From an uncultured Collinsella sp. (lineage in GTDB: Bacteria > Actinomycetota > Coriobacteriia > Coriobacteriales > Coriobacteriaceae), in the NCBI GenBank assembly GCA_900547025.1, contig UREZ01000023.1, positions 1 to 24,128 of the forward strand: a stretch of 24,128 nucleotides of DNA, written 5' to 3'. Each line of letters begins with the position of its first letter. Within the stretch, counting starts at the first letter, position 1. Made by a program: the position numbers and the translations under genes. The notes under the pieces were generated by a model. It worked only from the letters and a program-made list of their open reading frames with translations. It searched no databases and was not told where the DNA came from. Positions 14,258 to 21,696 of the stretch are shown here, one piece after another.

Positions 14258-15270
14258 TGGCCGACATCCATATTCTTGTTGCCGACGATTGCTCTGGCCA
14301 GCGTCTTGACGCCTATTTGGGCGCCAACGATGGCTGTCCCACGCGCTCTGCCTGCGCGCATCTGATCGAGGGAGGCGCCGTTGCCGTCAACGGTGAGACT
14401 TGTCTCTCTAAAAAGTACGCCGTACGCGCCGGCGATCGCATCTCGGTCGACTTGCCCGAGCCGCACGACCCGACCGACGTGATTCCCGAGGCCATTCCCC
14501 TCGATATCCGCTACGAGGACGACTACCTTATCGTGCTCTCCAAGCAGCGGGGCCTGGTGTGCCATCCCGCCCATGGCCACGAGAGCGGCACCCTTGCGAA
14601 CGCCTTGGTCTACTACTGCGGTATCGATCATCTTGGTACCGTGCAGGGTGAGGACCGCCCCGGCATCGTGCATCGCCTGGATCGCGATACCTCGGGCCTT
14701 ATGCTCGCGGCAAAAGACGACGACACCCAGCGCGCGCTTCAAAATCTCATTCGCACGCGTACGCTCGACCGCCGCTATATCACGCTTGTCCACGGGCACA
14801 TCGCCATGGACGAGGGCACCATCAATACCGGTATCGCCCGTTCTACGCGCGACCGCGTCAAGATGGCGGTTTCGGACGACCCCTTTGCCCGTCAGGCCAT
14901 TACGACCTTTAAAGTCCTCGAGCGCTTTGATTCCACGCGCTTTGACGATGGTTATACGCTCGTTGAGTGCCATCTGTTTACCGGTCGCACGCACCAGATT
15001 CGCGTGCATATGCGTCATATCAACCACGCCTGCGTGGGCGATCCACTCTACGGCAAGTGCGATGCGCGCGCCGACCAGGGCCTGACCAGGCAGTTCCTTC
15101 ATTCCTGGCGCGTGGCGTTCGACCATCCCGTGACGGGGGAGCGCATTGAGTGCCGCGACGAGTTGCCGTGGGATCTCGCTGCGGTTCTCGACGATCTGGC
15201 TCCGCGCTCGCTCGGTCGCACGGCCGTTGGAGATGAAATCGTTCCGCAGCTCGGTCTTCTCGAAGCCTAG
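14257..15270 (+). CDS. RluA-family (RluD-like) rRNA pseudouridine synthase
   Basis: Converts uridine to pseudouridine in rRNA, perhaps in 23S RNA as RluD does; the exact site cannot be assigned from sequence. The product has 337 residues. Residues about 14-60 are an S4 RNA-binding domain (QRLDAYLG...RSACAHLIEGGAVAVNG). The catalytic domain has IVLSKQRGLVCHPA, then HRLDRDTSGL with catalytic Asp142 (motif starts at His139), RYITLVHG, and FTGRTHQIRVHMRHINHACVGDPLYG. The start ATG at 14257 uses the last base of the lspA stop, with GAAAGGA inside the lspA tail as binding site. The C-terminal 45 residues are less conserved. Family identity very secure. Confidence 0.95.
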   Translation: MADIHILVADDCSGQRLDAYLGANDGCPTRSACAHLIEGGAVAVNGETCLSKKYAVRAGDRISVDLPEPHDPTDVIPEAIPLDIRYEDDYLIVLSKQRGLVCHPAHGHESGTLANALVYYCGIDHLGTVQGEDRPGIVHRLDRDTSGLMLAAKDDDTQRALQNLIRTRTLDRRYITLVHGHIAMDEGTINTGIARSTRDRVKMAVSDDPFARQAITTFKVLERFDSTRFDDGYTLVECHLFTGRTHQIRVHMRHINHACVGDPLYGKCDARADQGLTRQFLHSWRVAFDHPVTGERIECRDELPWDLAAVLDDLAPRSLGRTAVGDEIVPQLGLLEA

Positions 15271-15309
15271 CCAGTATTAGGTGGTTTCTTGAACTCGGTA
15301 AGCCTGCGG

Positions 15310-15315
15310 TAAGAT
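15310..15315 (+). promoter_or_regulatory. Possible -10 of the glycosyltransferase gene
   Basis: TAAGAT with TTGAAC (15289-15294) 15 bases upstream could form a promoter, about 38 bases before the start codon. Spacing is shorter than ideal; AGATAT two bases later would give 17. Weak. Confidence 0.3.
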
Positions 15316-15352
15316 ATACGATTGTTTACGTTACGCGTTGCTGGGAGCCTGC

Positions 15353-16648
15353 ATGCTCGCCTTTTTACAAACCAACACACCCATCGTGATCTTCAACCAG
15401 ATTGTCGTCACGCTGCTCACGGTCTGCTTTCTGTACCAGGTGGTCTTCTTTGTCATTGGCGCTCTTCGTGGCGAGGTCGCGCCTCCCAAGGCCAAAAAAC
15501 TTCACCGCTATGCCTTCTTCATTGCTGCGCATAACGAGGAAGCCGTAATTGCCAATCTCGTACGCTCCATCAAGGACCAGGACTATCCGTCCGAGCTTAT
15601 CGAGGTCTTTGTCGTTGCCGACGCCTGCACCGACAACACCGCGCAGCTCGCGCGCGAGGCCGGTGCCATTGTTTACGAGCGCAATGACCTGGCCCGCAAG
15701 GGCAAGAGCTGGGTCATGGACTTTGGCTTCGACCGCATTCTCAACGAGTATCCCGACACGTTTGAGGGCTACTTTATCTTCGATGCCGATAACGTTATCT
15801 CCCGCGATTACGTTTCCAAGATGAATGATGCCTTTGACCAGGGCTTCCATGTGGTCACGAGCTATCGCAATTCCAAGAACTTCGGCAGCTCGTGGATCTC
15901 GGCTGCTAATGCCACGTGGTATCTACGCGAGGCGCGCTTCCTCAACAACGCGCGTAATATCTGCAAGACGTCCTGCGCTGTTTCGGGTTCGGGTTACCTT
16001 ATCTCGTCAAGCGTTATCGAGGGCATGCACGGTTGGCAGTTCCACACGCTGACCGAGGACATTCAGTTCACTACGTTCTGCGCTATTCACGGTATTCGCA
16101 TTGGCTATGCGCCGGCGGAGTTCTTTGACGAGCAACCCGTGACGTTCAAGGCATCCTGGAAGCAGCGTATGCGCTGGACCAAGGGCTTTTACCAGGTGTT
16201 CTTTACCTACGGTAAGCATCTGGTCAAGTCGACGTTCCGCTATCATCGCTTTGCCGCCTACGACATGTTCATGACGATCGCCCCGGGTATGCTGCTATCG
16301 CTGATCTCGATGCTCGCTAATGCGACGTTCTTGATTGTGGGTGGCCTTTCGCATGGTTTCTTGGCTACCGAAGTCGAGATGCAGGCGTGCGCCGCTTCGC
16401 TCATTATGACCTTCGCCATGATGTATCAGACCTTCTTTATCCTGGCGCTGCTCACGACTATCTTTGAGTATAAGCACATTCACTGCGCGCAAAAGTGGCG
16501 TCTGGTGACTAACCTGTTTACCTTCCCGATCTTTATGTTCAGCTATATCCCCATCACGGTGGCCGCGCTGTTCCTGAAGGTCGACTGGGTGCCGACGCAG
16601 CACGCCGTCAACGTTACCCTTGACGAGGTCATGCAAGGCGCCAAATAA
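15353..16648 (+). CDS. Membrane glycosyltransferase family 2
   Basis: A processive-type inner-membrane glycosyltransferase that uses a nucleotide sugar to build or extend a cell-surface polysaccharide; substrate unknown. I start at ATG 15353, with GGGAG five to six bases ahead; a TTG at 15338 is in frame. The product has 431 residues. One membrane segment (about 13-38) precedes a cytosolic GT-A domain with Asp90 (VVADACTDNT), Asp144-Ala-Asp146 (metal/UDP site), Glu235-Asp236 (TLTEDIQF, catalytic base) and QRMRW at 271-275 (KQRMRWTKGF), the set seen in cellulose, hyaluronan and poly-GlcNAc synthases. Three to four further membrane segments end the protein. No polysaccharide partner genes lie nearby. 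It is closed by a hairpin at 16657. Confidence 0.92.
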   Translation: MLAFLQTNTPIVIFNQIVVTLLTVCFLYQVVFFVIGALRGEVAPPKAKKLHRYAFFIAAHNEEAVIANLVRSIKDQDYPSELIEVFVVADACTDNTAQLAREAGAIVYERNDLARKGKSWVMDFGFDRILNEYPDTFEGYFIFDADNVISRDYVSKMNDAFDQGFHVVTSYRNSKNFGSSWISAANATWYLREARFLNNARNICKTSCAVSGSGYLISSSVIEGMHGWQFHTLTEDIQFTTFCAIHGIRIGYAPAEFFDEQPVTFKASWKQRMRWTKGFYQVFFTYGKHLVKSTFRYHRFAAYDMFMTIAPGMLLSLISMLANATFLIVGGLSHGFLATEVEMQACAASLIMTFAMMYQTFFILALLTTIFEYKHIHCAQKWRLVTNLFTFPIFMFSYIPITVAALFLKVDWVPTQHAVNVTLDEVMQGAK

Positions 16649-16656
16649 CCACCACC

Positions 16657-16697
16657 AAAACCACCGCAAAGGGGACAGGCACCTTTGTGGTGGTTTT
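16657..16697 (+). terminator. Intrinsic terminator after the glycosyltransferase
   Basis: AAAACCACCGCAAAGG (16657-16672) pairs with CCTTTGTGGTGGTTTT (16682-16697), 16 positions with a single G-T pair, around loop ggacaggca; one more T follows. It starts nine bases after the stop codon. The stem sequence closely resembles that at 9016-9054. Confidence 0.9.
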
Positions 16698-16729
16698 TGC
16701 TTTTGCGATGCAGCTCGAGGAGGAGTCCG

Positions 16730-17152
16730 ATGGTCTATATCCCGTTTTGGATTTGCATCTTTGCCGGCGTGGCAATTGATGCCCGAGAGCGACGGTTTCC
16801 CAATGGGCTTGCCGGCGCATGTGCCGTGGCGGCGTTGGCGGGCGTTTGGCTCGACCTCGGTTTGAACACAGCGCTTGACCACGCCGGTCTTGCGGTCATC
16901 GTCTACCTTGTCCTTGTGCTTACTGAGTCACTCTGGCGTCGCCTTCGCCACGCCCCCGGCATTGGCATGGGGGACGTCAAGGCACTCTTTGCCCTTTGTA
17001 CCTTCGATCCCCTGGGCGGCGTTGTCGCGTTTGCGGTTGCGCTCCTGACCCTTGCCGTCGCTTGCCTCATCGCAAAATCACGCTCCCTGCCATTGCTGCC
17101 GTTTTTGGTGCCTGTTTTTGCCATAATCGAGGTCGTGGGCTGCACTTTGTAA
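16730..17152 (+). CDS. Small type A24 prepilin peptidase (catalytic domain only)
   Basis: A 140-residue membrane aspartyl protease of the A24 (prepilin peptidase/TadV) family, which cleaves class III signal peptides of pilin-like proteins on the cytoplasmic side. The start is ATG 16730, with GAGGAGGAG five to six bases ahead. Both catalytic aspartates are visible: Asp17 in AIDARERRFPN and Asp82 in GIGMGDVK, the GxGD motif. The rest is about five hydrophobic segments. It lacks the N-terminal methylase-like domain of PilD, and is a little shorter than TadV/CpaA. No pilin, ATPase or Tad gene is in the window, so its substrates must be elsewhere. The upstream terminator separates it from the glycosyltransferase; the next gene starts 31 bases on. 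Confidence 0.85.
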   Translation: MVYIPFWICIFAGVAIDARERRFPNGLAGACAVAALAGVWLDLGLNTALDHAGLAVIVYLVLVLTESLWRRLRHAPGIGMGDVKALFALCTFDPLGGVVAFAVALLTLAVACLIAKSRSLPLLPFLVPVFAIIEVVGCTL

Positions 17153-17183
17153 CCGATTGCGCATCCTTCTTAAGGAGCATGCC

Positions 17184-18431
17184 ATGGCAACTAATCAAGA
17201 AACGGCCGTCATTAAGGCGCGCATGGACCGTATCCCCTCGGCGTTGTCGCCCGAACTTGTCGAGCGCATTGCCGCCGATCGTGCTTCGGGCTATGTCAAC
17301 CCGTATCGTTGCAACGACGATCAGGCTATTCGTCGTATTGATCGCGCCGCCGACAAAGGCACGCTTATGCGTCCGGCGTTTATGCGCGATACCGAAAAGA
17401 TACTTCATCTTCCGGCGTACACCCGTTATGCAGGTAAAACGCAGGTCTTTAGCTTCCGTAGCAATGACGATCTGTCACGCCGCGGTTTGCACGTGCAGCT
17501 TGTCTCGCGCATTGCGCGCGATATCGGTCGCGCCCTGGGGCTTAATTGCGATCTGATCGAGGCGATTGGCCTGGGCCACGACTTGGGACACACGCCTTTC
17601 GGCCATGCCGGCGAGCGCTTCCTCAACGATATCTTTCATGAGCGTACGGGGCGTTATTTTTTCCATAACGTGCAGTCGGTCCGCGTGCTCGACGCGCTAT
17701 ACGGCCGCAACGTGTCGCTCCAGACGCTCGACGGCGTGCTATGCCATAACGGCGAGTACGAGCAGCGTGTGTTTGAGCTCTCGGACATGAGCTCCTTTGA
17801 CCAGTTTGACCAGACGGTTGAGGATTGCATTGCCACGGGCTATAGCGCAATTGGGCATCTGCGTCCCATGACGCTCGAAGGCTGTGTGGTCCGCATCTCG
17901 GATATCCTTGCCTACGTCGGTCGTGACCGTCAGGATGCGATCGCGGCGAGCCTGCTTTCGCCCGACGCTTTTGATGATGGCCGGGGCGGTGCCTACAACA
18001 GTTGGATCCTCACGCATGCCTCCATCGATATCGTTGAGCATAGCTATGGTAAGCCGCGCATCGAGATGAGCGAGGACCTGTTTGAGGAGATCCGCCGTGC
18101 CAAGCGCGAGAACTACGAGAAGATCTATAGCAAGGGCGGTATCGAAGGCGACTCCGAGGCGGAGCTGCGCGAAGCCTTCGAAAAGCTTTACGACCGTTGC
18201 CTGCAGGATATAAACGAAGGTGACGAGTCCTCGTATATCTTTAAACACCACATTTCTCGCATCGAGCAGCAGCTTTCCTACTACGATCGCGCCTATGCCT
18301 GGCAGAACGATAAGGACCAGGCGGTCGTGGATTACATTGCGAGCATGACGGACGGTTATTTCTGCGAACTGACGAGCAAGCTGTTCCCGGGTCTAAAGTT
18401 TCCGCATCGTACCTATATTAACGAACGGTAG
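17184..18431 (+). CDS. HD-domain phosphohydrolase, dGTPase-like
   Basis: A metal-dependent HD hydrolase of the deoxyguanosinetriphosphate triphosphohydrolase-like group, which removes triphosphate from dNTPs; the true substrate is not proved by sequence. I start at ATG 17184, six bases after AAGGAG; the product has 415 residues, usual for the group. The N-terminal YTRYAGKTQVFSF region and RRGLHVQLVSRIARDIGRAL (with His103) lead into the HD motif GLGHDLGHTPFGHAGE, His132-Asp133, followed by HNVQSVRVLD. DILAYVGRDRQDAI carries the last metal aspartate. Usual dGTPase wording is RLxxKTQV; here the equivalent is YAGKTQV. It could be transcribed with the prepilin peptidase gene (31-base gap), but the functions do not suggest a link. 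Confidence 0.9.
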   Translation: MATNQETAVIKARMDRIPSALSPELVERIAADRASGYVNPYRCNDDQAIRRIDRAADKGTLMRPAFMRDTEKILHLPAYTRYAGKTQVFSFRSNDDLSRRGLHVQLVSRIARDIGRALGLNCDLIEAIGLGHDLGHTPFGHAGERFLNDIFHERTGRYFFHNVQSVRVLDALYGRNVSLQTLDGVLCHNGEYEQRVFELSDMSSFDQFDQTVEDCIATGYSAIGHLRPMTLEGCVVRISDILAYVGRDRQDAIAASLLSPDAFDDGRGGAYNSWILTHASIDIVEHSYGKPRIEMSEDLFEEIRRAKRENYEKIYSKGGIEGDSEAELREAFEKLYDRCLQDINEGDESSYIFKHHISRIEQQLSYYDRAYAWQNDKDQAVVDYIASMTDGYFCELTSKLFPGLKFPHRTYINER

Positions 18432-18446
18432 TTCGTATCCTTTCGG

Positions 18447-18452
18447 TATACT
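18447..18452 (+). promoter_or_regulatory. Candidate -10 of rarA
   Basis: TATACT, five of six matches to TATAAT, 40 bases before the rarA start. No clear -35. A 6-bp inverted repeat ACGAAC/GTTCGT (18421-18436) spans the previous stop codon just upstream. Confidence 0.35.
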
Positions 18453-18492
18453 GGTTAGTGGAAAACGTTTTTGATTGATGCACGGGATGGCT

Positions 18493-19842
18493 ATGGACGA
18501 CCTTTTTTCTGCCTCGACGCGCGAGCGTTCCTTTAAAAATGCGCCGCTCGCGGTGCGCATGCGACCCAATTCGCTCGACGAGTACGTGGGCCAGCAAAAG
18601 GCCGTCGGTAAGGGTTCATGGCTGCGTGCCGCGATCGAGCACGACGTGCTTTCGAGCGTGATTCTGTACGGGCCTGCCGGTACGGGCAAGACGACGCTGG
18701 CCCACATTATCGCCAACCATACCAAGAGCGAGTTTGTCGAGGTCAGCGCCGTCACGGGTACCGTGAAGGACCTGCGTCGCGTGATTGATGAGGCCAAGAC
18801 GCGCCTGAATACGTACGACCGCCGCACCATTCTATTCATCGATGAGATTCACCGCTTCTCTAAGTCGCAGCAGGATGCCCTGCTGCATGCAGTTGAGAAC
18901 CGTACCGTCATTATGATTGGCGCTACGACGGAGAACCCGTACTTCGAGGTCAACTCGGCACTGCTCTCACGTGGTCGCGTCGTGGAGCTTGAGCATCTGA
19001 AGGATGAGGATATCGCCACGCTTATTGAACGTGCGCTTGAGGCGCCGCAGGGCTTGAACGGTAAGTTCTCGGCCGATGAGGATACGGTCAAGACCATCTG
19101 CACGCTGGCAGCGGGTGACGCTCGCTCGGCGCTCACGACGCTCGAGCTTGCGAGCGAGATTGCCGTCACGCGTCCCGATACCGAGGGAACGCCAGCGCCC
19201 GCGGCGGGGGAGCGATATCCCATCACCGTGGATGACGTGAAGATCGCCAACCCGCGTCGCGGCTTTACGTATGACAAAAACGGCGACATGCACTACGACA
19301 TCATCAGTGCGTTCATCAAGTCCATGCGCGGCAGCGACCCCGATGCCACGATCTATTGGCTCGCGCGCATGATCGATGCTGGGGAGGATCCTAAGTTTAT
19401 CGCTCGCCGTATTATGATTCACGCTTCTGAGGATGTTGGCAACGCCGACCCGCAGGCGCTTTTGGTGGCGCATGCCGCGTTTAAGTCTGCCGAGGTCATT
19501 GGCTATCCTGAATGTCGCATTAACCTGGCACAAGCTGCGCTCTATGTGTGCTTGGCGCCTAAGTCGAATGCCTGCGAGGCCTCGATCGATGCGGCTCTGG
19601 CGGATATCCATAGCAGTGGCCTTCGTGAGGTGCCCAGCTATCTGCGCGATCGTCACCGCCCTGGTAGCGATGAGTACGGCGTGTACAAGTATCCGCACGA
19701 TTATCCCGAAGGCTGGGTCGATCAGCGCTACTTGCCCGAAGGCCTGGAGCGTGGTGCCTTTTGGCAGCCTGCCGGCCGCGGTTGGGAAGAATGGCGCGTA
19801 GAGCAAAGCGAACGCGACCGCAGCGGGAATTCACCGAAGTAG
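18493..19842 (+). CDS. rarA: Replication-associated recombination protein RarA (MgsA)
   Basis: AAA+ clamp-loader-like ATPase that acts at stalled replication forks together with SSB and RecA. I take ATG 18493 (MDDLFSAST..., as in the family) with GGGATGG ahead; ATG 18478 and 18487 are also in frame, so the exact start is uncertain. The product has 449 residues. Walker A GPAGTGKT lies at 60-67, Walker B has Asp117-Glu118 (FIDEIHRFSKSQQDALL), then sensor 1 GATTENPYFEVN, the arginine-finger SALLSRGRV and the C-terminal tetramerisation part (SMRGSDPDATIYWLARM, EDVGNADPQAL, YKYPHDYPEGWVDQRYLP). The last 20 residues are charged and variable. Confidence 0.95.
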   Translation: MDDLFSASTRERSFKNAPLAVRMRPNSLDEYVGQQKAVGKGSWLRAAIEHDVLSSVILYGPAGTGKTTLAHIIANHTKSEFVEVSAVTGTVKDLRRVIDEAKTRLNTYDRRTILFIDEIHRFSKSQQDALLHAVENRTVIMIGATTENPYFEVNSALLSRGRVVELEHLKDEDIATLIERALEAPQGLNGKFSADEDTVKTICTLAAGDARSALTTLELASEIAVTRPDTEGTPAPAAGERYPITVDDVKIANPRRGFTYDKNGDMHYDIISAFIKSMRGSDPDATIYWLARMIDAGEDPKFIARRIMIHASEDVGNADPQALLVAHAAFKSAEVIGYPECRINLAQAALYVCLAPKSNACEASIDAALADIHSSGLREVPSYLRDRHRPGSDEYGVYKYPHDYPEGWVDQRYLPEGLERGAFWQPAGRGWEEWRVEQSERDRSGNSPK

Positions 19843-19898
19843 CTGCTGATAATTTTGTCCCACGTTGCTGCTCTTGGCATGTTCGGTCCCCTTTGGGG

Positions 19899-19904
19899 TA
19901 CCAT
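19899..19904 (+). promoter_or_regulatory. Possible promoter of the sigma-factor operon
   Basis: TACCAT with TTGGCA (19874-19879) 19 bases upstream could be a housekeeping promoter. The surrounding GGGGTACC also recalls the GGGTA(T/C) -10 of SigB-type sigma factors, but no matching GTTT-type -35 lies 12-15 bases upstream, so autoregulation is only a suggestion. Confidence 0.25.
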
Positions 19905-19942
19905 GAAAAGCGTCTGTATTTCGATTCTTCCGGGAGGCTTGT

Positions 19943-20533
19943 ATGAGTCCCATTCAAATCGCCTTGCTGCTGCTCGCCGTTGCCGGCGTGTGGGCCATCG
20001 CTGAGCTCGCGCTTACCCTGCGCAAGACCCGCAATGTTGTCGACTCGCTCGATAAGACCGTGAACGACCTCAACAACACCATCGCCGAGGCTCAGCCTGT
20101 GGTGGCAAAGCTCGATGGCGCTGTCGATGAGCTTACGCCGGCGCTTGCCCAGATGGAGCCGCTCCTCAAGTCGAGCAAGACCGCCGTCGACGCCCTTACC
20201 TCCAATCTCGTAGAGGTCGAAGCCGTGGTTCGCGATATTTCCGAGGTCACCGGCAGTATGGCCGAGGCCAGCAATGCCGTGTCGAGTGTGACCGACTCCG
20301 CTGCCGGTGCCGTGCAGAAACTCTTTAACAAGGTGAAGACTCCCGCGGCCGACGCCGAGCGCAAGCTTTCCGCTGCCGAAGAAGCCGAGCAGCCGACCGA
20401 GCGTGTCCTGATTGGCGAAGCCGGGGACGAGGTCGCCGAAGGCGACGATGATGGTCAGAAGCCTGCTGGAAAGCCGACTCAGTATTACACCTACACCCCC
20501 GCCCAGACCTCCGAGGAGTCCTGCGATGAGTAG
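19943..20533 (+). CDS. DUF948-like membrane-anchored coiled-coil protein
   Basis: A 196-residue protein with one N-terminal membrane segment (about 5-24, QIALLLLAVAGVWAIAELAL) and a long helical, heptad-like stretch (about 28-145) of the DUF948 type: repeated Val/Leu, Asp and Asn, for example VDSLDKTVNDLNNTIAEAQP. The last 50 residues are acidic and probably disordered. GGGAGG lies six bases ahead of the ATG. In Bacillus subtilis the DUF948 protein YtxG belongs to the general stress group; that is known for Bacillus and only suggestive here. It is the first gene of the sigma-factor run and overlaps the next gene by eight bases, so a shared job with the sigma system is likely. Role otherwise unknown. 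Confidence 0.8.
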   Translation: MSPIQIALLLLAVAGVWAIAELALTLRKTRNVVDSLDKTVNDLNNTIAEAQPVVAKLDGAVDELTPALAQMEPLLKSSKTAVDALTSNLVEVEAVVRDISEVTGSMAEASNAVSSVTDSAAGAVQKLFNKVKTPAADAERKLSAAEEAEQPTERVLIGEAGDEVAEGDDDGQKPAGKPTQYYTYTPAQTSEESCDE

Positions 20534-20903
20534 CGAAGCAACCTGCCCCATTACGCTGACCGTTGCCGGTGACCCGCGTCTCGCTCGCCTTGTGCGCATG
20601 ACGGCAGCCAACGTTGGTGCCCTGTGCTCTATGTCTGTCGATCGCATTGAGGACATCCGCATGGCTGCCGAGGAGGCTTTCATTTTTGGTTGCACCGCGG
20701 TCGACTGCGACGACATCACCATCAAATTTGATGTCGATGAGACCCACGTTGGCATGACTATTACCTTTGGCGATCAGGCTACGGTCGATGAAGACGACCA
20801 GGCTGCGGTATATGCCGAGCTCATCCTCGCGAGCGTGTGCGACTCCTACGAAAAGACTGCGGCGCCCCTGACGCTTTCCCTCGACCTCAAGGCGGATATC
20901 TAA
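20526..20903 (+). CDS. Degenerate RsbW-like anti-sigma candidate
   Basis: A 125-residue protein starting at ATG 20526 inside the end of the previous gene. Its pattern follows the RsbW/SpoIIAB kinase fold: a first strand ITLTVAGDP, a helix RLARLVRMTAANVG, then RIEDIRMAAEEAF (40-52), which lines up with EIEDLKIAVSEAC of RsbW. The ATP-binding residues are missing, however: the N-box Asn after the helix is replaced (FIFGC), no DxGxG box follows, and no glycine-rich lid is present. It is also shorter than RsbW (160). One base separates it from the sigma-factor gene, the usual anti-sigma position. I infer a sigma-binding partner that has lost kinase activity; function unproved. No RsbV-like antagonist is in the window. 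Confidence 0.7.
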   Translation: MSSEATCPITLTVAGDPRLARLVRMTAANVGALCSMSVDRIEDIRMAAEEAFIFGCTAVDCDDITIKFDVDETHVGMTITFGDQATVDEDDQAAVYAELILASVCDSYEKTAAPLTLSLDLKADI

Positions 20904-20904
20904 T

Positions 20905-21696
20905 ATGACCGAACGTTCCCGGAGCGGCAAGACCGCTTGGGACAAGGAGAAAACCCGCGAGCTGTTTCGTTGTTACAAGGAGACCGGTGATCCGGACGCC
21001 CGCGAGCAGCTCGTCATGTCCCATATGAATCTGGTAAGGTTTCTTGCCAATAAATTTAAGAATCGCGGCGAGCCGCTCGACGACCTCATGCAGGTCGGCT
21101 ATTTGGGCTTGCTCAAGGCTATCGACCGTTTTGATCCCGAGCGCGGACTCGAGTTCACGACGTTTGCGACACCCACTATCCTGGGCGAGATCAAACGCCA
21201 TTTCCGCGACAAGGGCTGGAGCGTGCGCGTACCGCGTCGTCTGCAGGAGCTCTCGGCCAAGGTCAACCAGGCTACTGACAAACTTACCAACGAGCTGCAG
21301 CGTTCGCCCAAGGTTGAGGAGATCGCTGAGTATCTAGATGTGACTGTCGATGAGGTCCTCGAGGCTATGGAATCGTCTTCGGCCTACACCTCGGTGCCCA
21401 TCGAAGCCCCCGGTGCGTCCGATTCCGACGATGCCCCTTCGATTCTCGACCGTTACGCCGACGACGACAACGAGCTCGACTTTACCGATGATCGCCTGGT
21501 AATCGAGGAAGCCATCCGCGATTTCTCGCCGCGCGAGCGCGAGGTAATCGAGCTGCGCTTTGTGAAGGGCATGACCCAGATCGAGATTGCCAAGAAGCTG
21601 GGCATCTCGCAGGTACAGGTCTCGCGCCTGCTGCGCCGTACCCTTAAGAAGATTCAAGACAAAATTGACCCCGACGGAGTGATGGTTCGTTCATGA
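20905..21696 (+). CDS. SigB/SigF/SigG-type alternative RNA polymerase sigma factor
   Basis: A 263-residue sigma-70 family protein of group 3. Region 2 has HMNLVRFLANKFKNRG, LDDLMQVGYLGLLKAIDRFD and FTTFATPTILGEIKRHFRDK, followed by GWSVRVPRRLQEL, the hallmark of the SigB/F/G group. Region 3 (about 125-165) is present. Region 4 ends in FSPREREVIELRFVKGMTQIEIAKKLGISQVQVSRLLRR, a clear -35-binding helix-turn-helix. An acidic, Asp-rich linker lies between regions 3 and 4 (about 170-190). It is one base from the anti-sigma-like gene and overlaps the permease gene as ATGA, so all are one operon. Since no sporulation genes are seen and these organisms do not sporulate, a general-stress role is more likely than a SigF/SigG role. 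Confidence 0.95.
   Translation: MTERSRSGKTAWDKEKTRELFRCYKETGDPDAREQLVMSHMNLVRFLANKFKNRGEPLDDLMQVGYLGLLKAIDRFDPERGLEFTTFATPTILGEIKRHFRDKGWSVRVPRRLQELSAKVNQATDKLTNELQRSPKVEEIAEYLDVTVDEVLEAMESSSAYTSVPIEAPGASDSDDAPSILDRYADDDNELDFTDDRLVIEEAIRDFSPREREVIELRFVKGMTQIEIAKKLGISQVQVSRLLRRTLKKIQDKIDPDGVMVRS

Noticed and set aside
19865..19901. SigB-type promoter of the sigma operon
   Set aside because: GGGTAC resembles a SigB -10, but no GTTT-like -35 stands 12-15 bases upstream.
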